Shown in pieces: positions 16,455 to 23,898 of a DNA stretch of 57,322 nucleotides. Source of the DNA: Candidatus Uhrbacteria bacterium (lineage in GTDB: Bacteria; Patescibacteriota; Patescibacteriia; JACQRZ01). A model generated the notes under the pieces. It was not told where the DNA came from. It did no database searches and saw only the letters and a list, made by a program, of their open reading frames with translations. Position numbers and translations under genes: made by a program. The stretch covers positions 1 through 57,322 of the forward strand of contig JACPMJ010000007.1 in assembly GCA_016186045.1 (NCBI GenBank), read 5' to 3'. Every line of letters begins with the position of its first letter. Within the stretch, counting starts at the first letter, position 1.

Positions 16455-17558
16455 TTATGGAACGAGCGCCTCCTCGCTGATGCGGTAAAGTCTATCTCCA
16501 TAAGCCTTTACCGACGTCAATATGTAGAATTTTTTTTCACTCTGTGAGTATACGAAGTGGTAGACGACCGCTGGGCCATAGCTACTGCCGAAAGACTTAA
16601 AGTACTCAACAATATTCTTACCGACCACTTCCTTCTCACCCGTTTCGTGAACGCGGAAAATGGAGGTACGGGGATCGCCAGCTATCCGAACAGATGCACT
16701 TGTCCTACCAATGAAGTAGGCGGTGGTACCGGTAAATGCCGTCCGCTCCCGCACAACGGTCAGCGCACGCTCATTCTCACAGGTCGCATCCACGCATGGA
16801 GCCTTTCCATAGTCTGGCCCGTCATCGTACGTTTTATCATCATCCAAACCAAAGATGTCCGCACTGGCGACATCTGACAGCTTGAGCGAGCCGGTGTTCT
16901 TGGTCCAGACGCTTGTGTTGAAAGAAATTTCTTTCTTCGCGACATCCACGCTCTTCACTACCCACGGTGCTACGGAAACACTTGCGGCTTCCGTGAGTTT
17001 GGAAAAGGCGAAGTCCCGCCTGGGATACTCTCCATAGAAAGTCTTTCCTGAATCCGGTTGTCCTGGGATCACTGTTTTTTTCTGACCCAGTGCGATGTAT
17101 TCAAATTCATCCTTGACACTCGTTTTCTTGAAAATCGCGAAATTTCTAAACTGCACTAGTTCAGTATCGCACGTTGAACATAGAAGCGGAGTGGATCCAT
17201 GAGGAATAATCGTCTGGATGTACATATCTCCGGACGCGGAAAGGGCAAGCCCCTCTTGACCTGGGTTATTTTCTTGTCTCTTGCCAAGATATCCACCAAT
17301 TCCCGATACTCTCTCCAGCCCGGCAACACCCTCTACCGGCACAAAATTTATCTTCAGGATATTATCCGGAAGCGGAGTCGGCACTGGCGTAGGAGTGGGT
17401 GACGGGGTAGGGGTAGGCACCGGGGTCGGAGATTGCGCCACCGTAGGCGCGGAAGTTGCGGTTTGCGCGGTGGTGTCCGCTTTTTGCGTTTGTTGCGGCA
17501 CTGATGCCACACAACCGGCGATGGCGACGAGCGCGAGAGGGAGGCTCTTCTTGAACAT
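16455..17558 (-). CDS. Lipoprotein with Pro-Thr linker, island family member 2
   Basis: The signal peptide MFKKSLPLALVAIAGC has a clear lipobox (IAGC). A Thr/Ala/Gln-rich segment and a PTPTPSPTPTP linker lead to a beta-rich domain of about 280 residues. That domain contains a CSTCD pair, SASGDMYIQ, VVKSVD, VVRERTAFTGTTAYFIGR and VYSQSEKKFYIL, and ends LYRISEEALVP. Signal peptide, linker and most domain motifs are shared with 21535-22623, and the upstream leaders are nearly identical, so the two are recent duplicates. The start was set at MFKKS, with a GGAAAGG about 10 nt upstream. Surface exposed; binding partner unknown. Confidence 0.82.
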   Translation of the reverse strand: MFKKSLPLALVAIAGCVASVPQQTQKADTTAQTATSAPTVAQSPTPVPTPTPSPTPTPVPTPLPDNILKINFVPVEGVAGLERVSGIGGYLGKRQENNPGQEGLALSASGDMYIQTIIPHGSTPLLCSTCDTELVQFRNFAIFKKTSVKDEFEYIALGQKKTVIPGQPDSGKTFYGEYPRRDFAFSKLTEAASVSVAPWVVKSVDVAKKEISFNTSVWTKNTGSLKLSDVASADIFGLDDDKTYDDGPDYGKAPCVDATCENERALTVVRERTAFTGTTAYFIGRTSASVRIAGDPRTSIFRVHETGEKEVVGKNIVEYFKSFGSSYGPAVVYHFVYSQSEKKFYILTSVKAYGDRLYRISEEALVP

Positions 17559-17662
17559 GATGGGGTACCCTTTCCTTTCTTTTCTGATGATTGTCATTCC
17601 AGACTCGATCTGGAATCCAGTAATTTATAGCCTTTTTGTGAAGGTACGGACTTACAAAAAGA

Positions 17663-17703
17663 ATCCTACACACAAAAAGAGAGGGTGTCAATGGGACACC
17701 CTC
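17663..17703 (-). promoter_or_regulatory. T2 composite terminator-promoter, copy b
   Basis: GAGGGTGTC/GACACCCTC hairpin with T run; its arm holds TTGACA (17686-17691), and TAGGAT lies 17 bp further on the minus strand. The hairpin includes the last five codons of the 84-aa gene upstream. It drives the lipoprotein 16455-17558 through a leader of about 100 nt. Confidence 0.75.
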
Positions 17704-17942
17704 TTCAAATGGCGCTCTGCCAAAAATTGAGTTGTGATTTTTAATTTTTTCGGTACGCGCAATTCATGAATGATAGGAGCCACTGTTTGCCAATCATCTT
17801 CTGTAAAATATCGCCAAAGCATACGGGAAATATATCTGCTATAATATTGCCGTTTCTCGGATTCATTGTGCCATGGCCGTTTGCAAAGCAACCCATCCCA
17901 ATTTGTAAGCGCCTCAATATCGCGCGATGTATAGCGTATCAT
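17688..17942 (-). CDS. Small hypothetical protein coupled to the AbiEii-like remnant
   Basis: An 84-residue basic protein rich in Arg, Trp and Tyr (RYTSRDIEALTNWDGLLCKRPW, RRYFTEDDW-like segments), without signal peptide or membrane helix. I do not recognise it. Its ATG overlaps the TGA of the AbiEii-like gene by ATGA, so the two were translated together. The last residues (KRVSH) are encoded inside the T2b terminator hairpin, which suggests that the original 3' end was replaced when the cargo joined this slot. Confidence 0.5.
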   Translation of the reverse strand: MIRYTSRDIEALTNWDGLLCKRPWHNESEKRQYYSRYISRMLWRYFTEDDWQTVAPIIHELRVPKKLKITTQFLAERHLKRVSH

Positions 17943-18392
17943 AGTGATACATGTTCAATAAGATATGCAATCTGACGTTCCACACACGCGCGATTTTCTT
18001 CCGCATCGCGAAGAAAAATATGCAGAGGAATGGTAAACGACGTTTTTTTATCTAAAAGTTCTGTTAATAATTTTTCTTCAGTGATAGCACCTAGTCCGAA
18101 TTTTTCTTCCGCAAATTCTTCCAAGTCTTTTAGCAGCCATCCTTGTTGTTTTGTAAGAAACGCAAGATCTATGTAGTCTTTTATCTCGTCACGCGAACAA
18201 AGAGCTGAAGCCTTACTCGCCGCGCTATCCCTCAACCCCGCCGTTCGAATATTTCCAAATAATACAAACTCGTCAATATTTCTATTACCGTCCGCGAAAG
18301 GTATCACAAAACAAGGGATCGCGCTCAAATATACGCACTATCTCCCTCTGTTCGCCGGTTAAATCAATAAACTCTTTTAAATCATGCACCAT
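17939..18392 (-). pseudogene. AbiEii-like nucleotidyltransferase toxin, interrupted and lacking the catalytic core
   Basis: AbiEii-type toxins are nucleotidyltransferases of abortive-infection and toxin-antitoxin systems. From the ATG at 18392 a frame reads MVHDLKEFIDLTGEQREIVRIF, then stops near 18290. The 129-aa ORF in another frame continues with a typical AbiEii C-terminal pattern (ASKASALCSRDEIKDYIDLAFL). The middle, where a GGTALA strand and the D-x-D catalytic residues belong, is absent. A deletion plus a frame change is therefore likely, and the gene should be inactive. No AbiEi-like antitoxin gene is next to it. Confidence 0.6.
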
Positions 18393-18400
18393 ACACATTG

Positions 18401-18428
18401 ATTATACCAAACGCATACGCTTCGTCAA
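18401..18428 (-). promoter_or_regulatory. Promoter of the AbiEii-like remnant
   Basis: TTGACG, 16-bp spacer and a perfect TATAAT. The ATG at 18392 lies only 8 nt beyond the -10 box, so the transcript would be nearly leaderless. Confidence 0.65.
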
Positions 18429-18440
18429 AAAAATAAAAAA

Positions 18441-18465
18441 GACAGAAAAAACGCTGTTTTCTGTC
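18441..18465 (-). terminator. T1 terminator, copy c
   Basis: GACAGAAAA...TTTTCTGTC hairpin followed by TTTTTTATTTTTTT on the minus strand. It closes a T2c-T1c unit that contains no open reading frame. Confidence 0.75.
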
Positions 18466-18487
18466 TGGATTAGTGTCATCTCTTCTT

Positions 18488-18656
18488 TGTCATTCCAAAT
18501 CCCCGATCGTAGTCGAGGACAGGCCCGATCTGGAATCCAGAATTTTTTATTGATGCCAAGCAAAGCCTCATCGCGAAGTCCTGTCCGGTCAGACTGTCTA
18601 AGATCCTCGGGTCAAGCCCAAGCCTGTCCTCGGATTTGATCCGAGGAATGACATAA
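18488..18656. repeat. REP-like palindrome cluster between T1c and T2c
   Basis: Two imperfect palindromes of the GTCATTCC...GGAATCCAG type with long inner arms (CGAGGACAGGC...). They occupy the position where the neighbouring units carry a lipoprotein gene. The gap 18393-18752 holds only these, the promoters and terminators. Confidence 0.75.
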
Positions 18657-18727
18657 AAGGCAGGCTAAGAATGACAGTAATCACACTATTTTACGAGCTT
18701 TTTGTGAAGGTACGGACTTTAAAAAGG

Positions 18728-18756
18728 ATTTTACACACAAAAAGAGAGGGTGTCAA
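18728..18756 (-). promoter_or_regulatory. T2 promoter, copy c (half hairpin)
   Basis: TTGACA, 17-bp spacer and TAAAAT, the best-scoring promoter of the T2 set. Only one arm of the terminator hairpin remains; the DUF4143 gene stop codon (TGA) is inside TTGACA. No ORF follows for about 300 nt, until T1c. Confidence 0.7.
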
Positions 18757-19913
18757 TATACCATAAGCGGATTTCCGGATTCAATGAGCTGTACATCTGT
18801 TTCGTATGATTTTGAGAATGACGTTTTCTTAAATGTCTTTTTTTTCCATTTTATTTCATACGCGCTTAGCGCGTCTCCCTCTTTTACGATCAAATCAACT
18901 TCTCCGCCAAAACGAGAACGCCAAAAATAAAGACTTCGTGTTCCGCCGCGCAAGAGATTATCTTTTGCCCATTCCGAGATCACCCAATTTTCCCATAACG
19001 CCCCGATATCGGAACGCAATGGACTCTGAGAAAATTCCTTAAGAATAGCATTTCGGACTCCCGTATCCCAAAAATAAATTTTTTTGCTTTTTGATATCTC
19101 TTTTCGCGGATTTGTGCTAAAAGCAGGCAAACAAAAAATAACATACGTTTGCTCAAGAAGCTCTATATATCGCTCTACAGTCTGTCGAGAAATACCAAGA
19201 GCTATGGATAGCTCATGTACTGAAACCTCCGATCCTATTTGATGCGCAAGAAGCATAAGTAAGCGATGTAATGAGACAGGAGTCTTTACGAGTCCAATTT
19301 GCAAAATATCTTTCAAGAGATAATCAGATGAAAGTTGAATAAGAAATGTTTCTTTTTCATGGGTTGTTATTGCTTCCGGATAGCTCCCGAAAACTATAGA
19401 TTGCATAAGAATTTCATGCACCTGACCTGAGAAATATTTCAATATATGATCATCAGTAAACGTATCGCTATACCATTCTTGAGCAGCGAGTATTTCACGG
19501 AATGCGAGCTGGGGAAGAAATAATTTTTCATTTCGCCCTGCTAAACTTTCTGCCGCTTGATTGAGAAGATTCAAACTTGAAGATCCAAGAAGAAATATTT
19601 TTACCTGGGTACTCGCGTCGTACCATCCTTTTATAATCCGAGCTGCTTCAGGAAGACGTTGTGCTTCATCCAGTACAAAAATCTTAGGGTTACCAAATAA
19701 CAGAATGGCATGAGTAGGATTTAATGAGGAGACAGAAAGAAATCGCTGGCGATCAACCTCAACATCCATATTCAGAAATATCACTTTTTCATCCTTAAAA
19801 ACGTGTTGAATAAGCGTTGTTTTGCCAACCTGCCGCGCACCTACAATAATCCCAATCTTAGATGTATGTAGCATTTTTAAGAGAATATTTTCTGCTTTTC
19901 TTTTTATAAACAT
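18753..19913 (-). CDS. DUF4143 AAA ATPase, island copy 1
   Basis: An AAA_14 ATPase domain is followed by DUF4143. The P-loop GARQVGKTTL is at about residues 22-31, Walker B KIFVLDEAQRLPE near 94, and the LLGSSSLNLL sensor strand near 128. A winged-helix segment (ELSIALGISRQTVERYIELLEQTYVIF) leads into the C-terminal nuclease-like part (YFWRSRFGGEVDLIVKEGDALSAYEIKWKK) with the E-V-D...E-I-K pattern of PD-(D/E)XK folds. Family members are widespread in mobile and variable regions; their biological role is mostly unknown. At 386 residues it is full length. Its stop codon lies inside the truncated T2c element. Confidence 0.9.
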   Translation of the reverse strand: MFIKRKAENILLKMLHTSKIGIIVGARQVGKTTLIQHVFKDEKVIFLNMDVEVDRQRFLSVSSLNPTHAILLFGNPKIFVLDEAQRLPEAARIIKGWYDASTQVKIFLLGSSSLNLLNQAAESLAGRNEKLFLPQLAFREILAAQEWYSDTFTDDHILKYFSGQVHEILMQSIVFGSYPEAITTHEKETFLIQLSSDYLLKDILQIGLVKTPVSLHRLLMLLAHQIGSEVSVHELSIALGISRQTVERYIELLEQTYVIFCLPAFSTNPRKEISKSKKIYFWDTGVRNAILKEFSQSPLRSDIGALWENWVISEWAKDNLLRGGTRSLYFWRSRFGGEVDLIVKEGDALSAYEIKWKKKTFKKTSFSKSYETDVQLIESGNPLMVY

Positions 19914-19951
19914 ACGATTATTCGCATTATAAATAATATTTTATATTATTA

Positions 19952-19981
19952 AGTATACAATATAGCCTGCTATATTGTCAA
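19952..19981 (-). promoter_or_regulatory. Promoter with spacer palindrome upstream of DUF4143 copy 1
   Basis: TTGACA (minus strand), 18-bp spacer, TATACT. The perfect inverted repeat ACAATATAGC/GCTATATTGT (19957-19978) fills the whole spacer and touches both boxes. A repressor bound there would block polymerase, so this is a probable operator. Confidence 0.65.
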
Positions 19982-20007
19982 ATATATTGACTAAAAGTAA
20001 TAAAAAA

Positions 20008-20057
20008 GACAAAAAAACGCTGTTTTCTGTCTGAGGATGTCAATGGGACACCCTCTC
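20008..20057 (-). terminator. T1d fused directly to T2d
   Basis: The T1 hairpin and the T2 hairpin (GGATGTC...GACACCCTC) are adjacent with no spacer. The usual -10 box after T2 is lost because T1 sequence replaces it, so this copy is only a double terminator for the gene at 20098-21228. It looks like a slot from which the middle has been deleted. Confidence 0.7.
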
Positions 20058-20097
20058 TCCATACTATTCTCACTATATATTTAATAGACGAAACCCT

Positions 20098-21228
20098 TTA
20101 AAGAATCTTTTGTAACGATATGCACCGTATTCTTCCTATCTGCCTCAAAATATGAGGGGGTTTTCTTCTCTTTTTTACCGCGTTCCACTTGCATTCATAC
20201 AAACTCACTCGGGACCCTTGCTCTTCTATGAGATCAATCTCTGCTCCGTCATATGTCCGCCAAAAATATTGCAAAGCAGAAATTCCGTGATACGCGCGAT
20301 ACTTCATCCGTTCGGCAATAATAAAATTCTCCCAGAGTCCGCCCATGTCCGTACGCTCACCTGAAAAATTAAAATTATTTATAATCACGTTCCGAATGCC
20401 GGTATCATAAAAGTATATCTTTTTCAGTTTTGTGATTTCCCGCCGTTTATTTTTTGTATACGGAGGAAGACGAAAAATAATGTAATTTTTTTCCAGTAAA
20501 TCTATATAGCGCTCTACGGTTTTCACATCTATGCCACACGTACGAGAAAGTTCATTCATTGAGTATTCCGATCCTATTTGAAGACCGAGCGCTTTGAGGA
20601 GAGAAAAAAGCACTTGCGGATTCTTCACTTGTTGAAATTCAAAAATGTCCTTATACAGAGCGCTGGATGCCAACTCACGCAAAAGTCTCTCTTTTGAATC
20701 AAAGGATGCCTGAGATACAATCTCAGGATATGATCCGAATATCATAAGATGTTCTATTTTTTTTCGCTGTGAGATCGGATCAAGCTCGGAAAATATTTCT
20801 TCTAACGAAAGAGGATAGAGAATATGCGTGAATTTCCTTCCCGTCAACGATTCTGATGTGGCGTCAAGAAGGTTAATACTTGATGACCCCGTCACGATAA
20901 TCTGTTTTTTCTTCTTATAATAATCCACAAGTATCTTGACTGTCTGTCCGATATCAGCTACTTTCTGACCTTCATCTATAAAAACAATATCATAATCGTT
21001 TACCAATCCTTTTAAAAATAAGCTATTCTTGCCCGCAAGAAGATCCCTGTCATGCGGATCATCACAATTAAATGACAGGATCTTTTTATTCTTAATCGTT
21101 GAGGCATGAAAAATGTCTTGCATGAGCGTAGTCTTGCCTACTTGTCTCGCGCCAATGAGGATGATCACTTTTCCAAGAAAAAAATCCTTTATGATAGTAT
21201 TCCTTAGTTTTCTGCGATAGTGAGTCAT
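20098..21228 (-). CDS. DUF4143 AAA ATPase, island copy 2
   Basis: Same layout as the copy at 18753: P-loop GARQVGKTTLMQ near residue 25, Walker B YDIVFIDEGQKVAD near 80, sensor strand IIVTGSSSINLL, winged helix ELSRTCGIDVKTVERYIDLLEKNYIIF, and YFWRTYDGAEIDLIEEQGSRVSLYECKW in the nuclease-like end. Sequence identity with the other copies is modest outside these motifs, so the three are not recent tandem duplicates; independent acquisition is more likely. The last residues (GRIRCISLQKIL) are short of the usual end, so the C-terminus may be slightly altered. Confidence 0.9.
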   Translation of the reverse strand: MTHYRRKLRNTIIKDFFLGKVIILIGARQVGKTTLMQDIFHASTIKNKKILSFNCDDPHDRDLLAGKNSLFLKGLVNDYDIVFIDEGQKVADIGQTVKILVDYYKKKKQIIVTGSSSINLLDATSESLTGRKFTHILYPLSLEEIFSELDPISQRKKIEHLMIFGSYPEIVSQASFDSKERLLRELASSALYKDIFEFQQVKNPQVLFSLLKALGLQIGSEYSMNELSRTCGIDVKTVERYIDLLEKNYIIFRLPPYTKNKRREITKLKKIYFYDTGIRNVIINNFNFSGERTDMGGLWENFIIAERMKYRAYHGISALQYFWRTYDGAEIDLIEEQGSRVSLYECKWNAVKKRRKPPHILRQIGRIRCISLQKIL

Positions 21229-21255
21229 AAGCGTAAATTATGGATTACACTCCTT

Positions 21256-21283
21256 ATTTTACACATATTCTTTTTCTTGTCAA
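21256..21283 (-). promoter_or_regulatory. Promoter of DUF4143 copy 2
   Basis: TTGACA, 16-bp spacer, TAAAAT, starting directly after terminator T1e (T run, ATTACGCGG, then TTGACA). The same T1-to-promoter junction sequence is present at T1g. Confidence 0.65.
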
Positions 21284-21298
21284 CCGCGTAATAAAAAA

Positions 21299-21322
21299 GA
21301 CAGAAAAACGCTGTTTTCTGTC
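21299..21322 (-). terminator. T1 terminator, copy e
   Basis: Perfect GACAGAAAA-ACGCTG-TTTTCTGTC hairpin, ending the lipoprotein transcript of 21535-22623. Confidence 0.8.
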
Positions 21323-21336
21323 TGGACTGGTGTCAT

Positions 21337-21534
21337 TTCTTCTTTGTCATTCCGAGCGGTCAGCGAGGAATCCCGACGTTAAAAACATGATACCAACGGG
21401 ATCCTTCACGGAGTTTATCCCAGATTGCGATCTGGGGTTCAGGATGACAGAAGTGAGTTTTTAGACGGTCTGAGATCCCGTTGATATAAGTAAAAAGCGT
21501 CGGGATTCTTCGAGCTTTACCCTCAGAATGACAA
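21337..21534. repeat. REP-like palindromes between lipoprotein 3 and T1e
   Basis: Several GTCATTCCGAG...GGAATCCCG and ATCCCAGAT...ATCTGGGGTT hairpins fill the 3' untranslated region. No open frame is plausible here. Confidence 0.7.
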
Positions 21535-22623
21535 TTACGGAACGAGCGCCTCCTCGCTGATGCGGTAGAGTAAGAAGCCAGTATTCCTCGCGAGTATGTA
21601 GAACTTATGATCTGTCCGTGAGTACACAAAGTTGTGCACCACCTGTACATACGAAGATTTCGTGAAGTATGCGGCAACGCTTTTGCCCACTATCTCTTTT
21701 GCGCCGCTCTCACTGACGCGGAAGATAGTCGTACTTGTTCCTATATCATCCCTGCCAATGAAGTATGCGATTGCACCGGTGAACGCTGTCCGCTCTCGCA
21801 CCACAGAAAGCGCACGATCATCCTCGCATTCCGGAGTATTGCACGATCCTTCCCATGGAAGAATTCTAGCATAAAGACTGGAGAGCAGCACATCTCTGCC
21901 GAAAAAATCTCCGCTCGCGACATCCGAAAGCACGAGGGGCCCCGTATTCTTTGGCCAGACCGCGGTGTCGAAGCTGACCTTCTTACTAGCACGGTCCACG
22001 CTCTTCACCACCCATGGCGCCATGGAGACACTCGCGGCTTCACTCAATTTTGAGAAGGTGAAGTCCTCTCTCTCATAGAGGTAGCCTATTTTCCCGGGAT
22101 CTGAAGAGTTTGGTCCCCAAATGCCTTTTCCTGACATTGCGACGTATTCAAATTCGTCCTCGACGGTTGTCTTCTTAAAGACCGCATAATTGGGGTCATT
22201 GCCTGAACGAGATATATTCATATCACAGGCAGGACAGAGAACAGGAATAGAATTAGTAGGAATCGATACCTGAATATACATATCCCCTGATGCGGAGCTC
22301 GCAATGCCGAAGACCCTAAATTGTGAATATCCATAATTCACAGGAGAAGCGCCGAAAGTTCCGTTATCTATTAGTTCGATTTCGGGCGGCGCGGGCTGAT
22401 CTGGCCAGAATTTCAACTTGAGAATCGATTTCGGAAGCGGAGTGGGTACTGGCGTGGGAGTTGGCTTGGGGGTGGGAGTAGGCGACGGGGTCGGAGATTG
22501 CACCGCCGTTGGCGCGGAAGTTGCGGTTTGCGCGGTGGTGTCCGCTTTTTGCGTTTGTTGCGGCACCGATGCCACACAACCGGCGATGGCGACGAGCGCG
22601 AGAGGGAGGCTCTTCTTGAACAT
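21535..22623 (-). CDS. Lipoprotein with Pro-Thr linker, island family member 3
   Basis: Lipobox IAGC after the same signal peptide as member 2 (MFKKSLPLALVAIAGC). The Thr/Ala/Gln segment and PTPTP linker are nearly identical. The outer domain keeps SASGDMYIQ, CPACD, FKKTTVEDEFEYVA, VVKSVDRASKK, VVRERTAFTGAIAYFIGR, VYSRTDHKFYIL and the end LLYRISEEALVP. The segments between these motifs differ strongly from member 2, including region 150-200 and the loop before CEDDRAL. The start is MFKKS at 22623; the 57 extra codons of the ORF track are leader. Driven by T2e and terminated by T1e. Confidence 0.82.
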   Translation of the reverse strand: MFKKSLPLALVAIAGCVASVPQQTQKADTTAQTATSAPTAVQSPTPSPTPTPKPTPTPVPTPLPKSILKLKFWPDQPAPPEIELIDNGTFGASPVNYGYSQFRVFGIASSASGDMYIQVSIPTNSIPVLCPACDMNISRSGNDPNYAVFKKTTVEDEFEYVAMSGKGIWGPNSSDPGKIGYLYEREDFTFSKLSEAASVSMAPWVVKSVDRASKKVSFDTAVWPKNTGPLVLSDVASGDFFGRDVLLSSLYARILPWEGSCNTPECEDDRALSVVRERTAFTGAIAYFIGRDDIGTSTTIFRVSESGAKEIVGKSVAAYFTKSSYVQVVHNFVYSRTDHKFYILARNTGFLLYRISEEALVP

Positions 22624-22726
22624 GATGGGGTACCTTTCCTTTCTTTTCTGATGATTGTCATTCCAGACTCGATCTGGAATCCAGTAATTTATAGCCTTTT
22701 TGTGAAGGTACGGACTTATAAAAAGA

Positions 22727-22765
22727 ATCCTACAGCTAAAAAGAGAGGGTGTCAATGGGATGCCC
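22727..22765 (-). promoter_or_regulatory. T2 composite terminator-promoter, copy e
   Basis: GAGGGTGTC hairpin arm with TTGACA (22750-22755), 17-bp spacer and TAGGAT. It ends the HepT-MntA unit and starts the lipoprotein leader, which is almost identical to the one after T2b. Confidence 0.75.
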
Positions 22766-22794
22766 TCGCAACACTCCCTCAATACACACTTCAT

Positions 22795-23217
22795 CTATTT
22801 TTTCAGTTGCCGAAAAATAAATACGATATATTTTGTAAAATCTTTCACATTTGAGCGGAGAAGCGAAAGGAAGAGATGGGTGTCTACACTCTCATATCGG
22901 TGCACTATGCGATTTCGCAAACCAACAATCGGCGCCATTTTCTCCGCAAAATTTTTAGGCAGTATGCCGCGCTCCGCAAGCGTAAAAAATGTGCTTTGAT
23001 AATCTTCAGAGATAGGAAGATTTAGTTCCCGGATAAAATACGTATTGATGTCAATAATAGTATCAACAATAAGCTGAAGAAGCCTTTCCGCAATATGCAA
23101 TTTCCCTGAATCAGATTTGATCTGCTTATCTGAACACGCCAAAAGATCTTCCAATTCTTTGAGGTATTTGTCAATTTCAGTAAGTTTTTTTGTGACAAAC
23201 GCTTTTTCAAACCCCAT
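22795..23217 (-). CDS. hepT: HEPN toxin of the HepT family
   Basis: HepT is the RNase toxin of HEPN-MNT toxin-antitoxin pairs. The all-helical 140-residue protein ends with the motif RNRIVHRY, a precise RX4HXY: Arg and His form the RNase site and the Tyr is the residue that the partner MntA AMPylates to silence it. The motif follows the usual IVGLRN context (PIVGLRNRIVHRYESVD). Its start overlaps the end of mntA by 11 nt, so antitoxin is translated first. All key residues are intact. Confidence 0.9.
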   Translation of the reverse strand: MGFEKAFVTKKLTEIDKYLKELEDLLACSDKQIKSDSGKLHIAERLLQLIVDTIIDINTYFIRELNLPISEDYQSTFFTLAERGILPKNFAEKMAPIVGLRNRIVHRYESVDTHLFLSLLRSNVKDFTKYIVFIFRQLKK

Positions 23218-23605
23218 ATTTTTTTGTTAAACGCAAGTGTTGATCCCGATAGAGCGGCGCCGCTTCAACGAATTGCTTAAACGCATATCCACGCATATGC
23301 GCAAAAATAAATTTTTGAGCTTCATACAATACTTTTCCGTCTTTAAAAATCGCATACAGTAACAACGGCGATGTTTTCTTGAGATTCACAATGTCAATGG
23401 CATCATTTGCAAAAAACAACGAGAGATCATATGCCAGCGCGGTTTCTTGCGCAAGAGAAAGTGTTTTCTTTGATTGAAATGCAATATCAATATCGCTCGA
23501 TGGCAGCGCCTTCCCTGTTGCGCGTGAACCAAAAAGCACAAGCAAGCTCAGCGAATACTTCCTTGCAATTTCGGTGATAGTTTTTTTCTTCGATATTTTT
23601 TTCAT
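23207..23605 (-). CDS. mntA: MNT-domain nucleotidyltransferase antitoxin
   Basis: A minimal nucleotidyltransferase with the motif GSRATG followed by SDIDIAF, the GSX10DXD signature of MntA antitoxins that AMPylate HepT. The third acidic residue probably lies in AIDIVNL. The start was set at MKKISKKK because AAGGAG lies 6 nt upstream; the ORF-track start 18 codons earlier has no such site. It is the first gene of the pair and sits in a cargo slot of the island between T1f and T2e. A typical plasmid or island maintenance and defence module. Confidence 0.9.
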   Translation of the reverse strand: MKKISKKKTITEIARKYSLSLLVLFGSRATGKALPSSDIDIAFQSKKTLSLAQETALAYDLSLFFANDAIDIVNLKKTSPLLLYAIFKDGKVLYEAQKFIFAHMRGYAFKQFVEAAPLYRDQHLRLTKKYGV

Positions 23606-23683
23606 ATATTTTTCTCCTTCTATCATATCATGAACACCTATCATCGGCAACCATGTCAAAATAATAAACCACGTAATAAAAAA

Positions 23684-23707
23684 GACAGAAAAACGCTGTT
23701 TTCTGTC
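23684..23707 (-). terminator. T1 terminator, copy f
   Basis: GACAGAAAA-ACGCTG-TTTTCTGTC hairpin and T run. It ends an ORF-free unit that starts at T2f. Confidence 0.78.
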
Positions 23708-23717
23708 TGGACTGGTG

Positions 23718-23828
23718 TCATCCCGAGTCCCTCGGGAATACTCGGGATAAACTCCGTGGAGGGATCCCGAAGCTATACTGTTTTAGCGTCGGGATTGCCA
23801 CGGTCGCTATCGCTTCCTCGCAATGACA
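23718..23828. repeat. REP-like palindromes between T1f and T2f
   Basis: CCCGAGT/ACTCGGG and related short palindromes, then ATTGCCACGGTCGC...GCAATGACA. The unit T2f-T1f is about 200 nt long and holds no reading frame. Confidence 0.7.
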
Positions 23829-23854
23829 GAAACAAGGACTAACTTATAAAAAGA

Positions 23855-23895
23855 ATCCATCACACAAAAAGAGAGGATGTCAAGTGGACACCCTC
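23855..23895 (-). promoter_or_regulatory. T2 composite terminator-promoter, copy f
   Basis: Hairpin GAGGATGTC/GGACACCCTC with TTGACA (23878-23883), 17-bp spacer and ATGGAT, a weaker -10 than in other copies. It ends the DUF4143 gene at 23899. Confidence 0.65.
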
Positions 23896-23898
23896 TTC

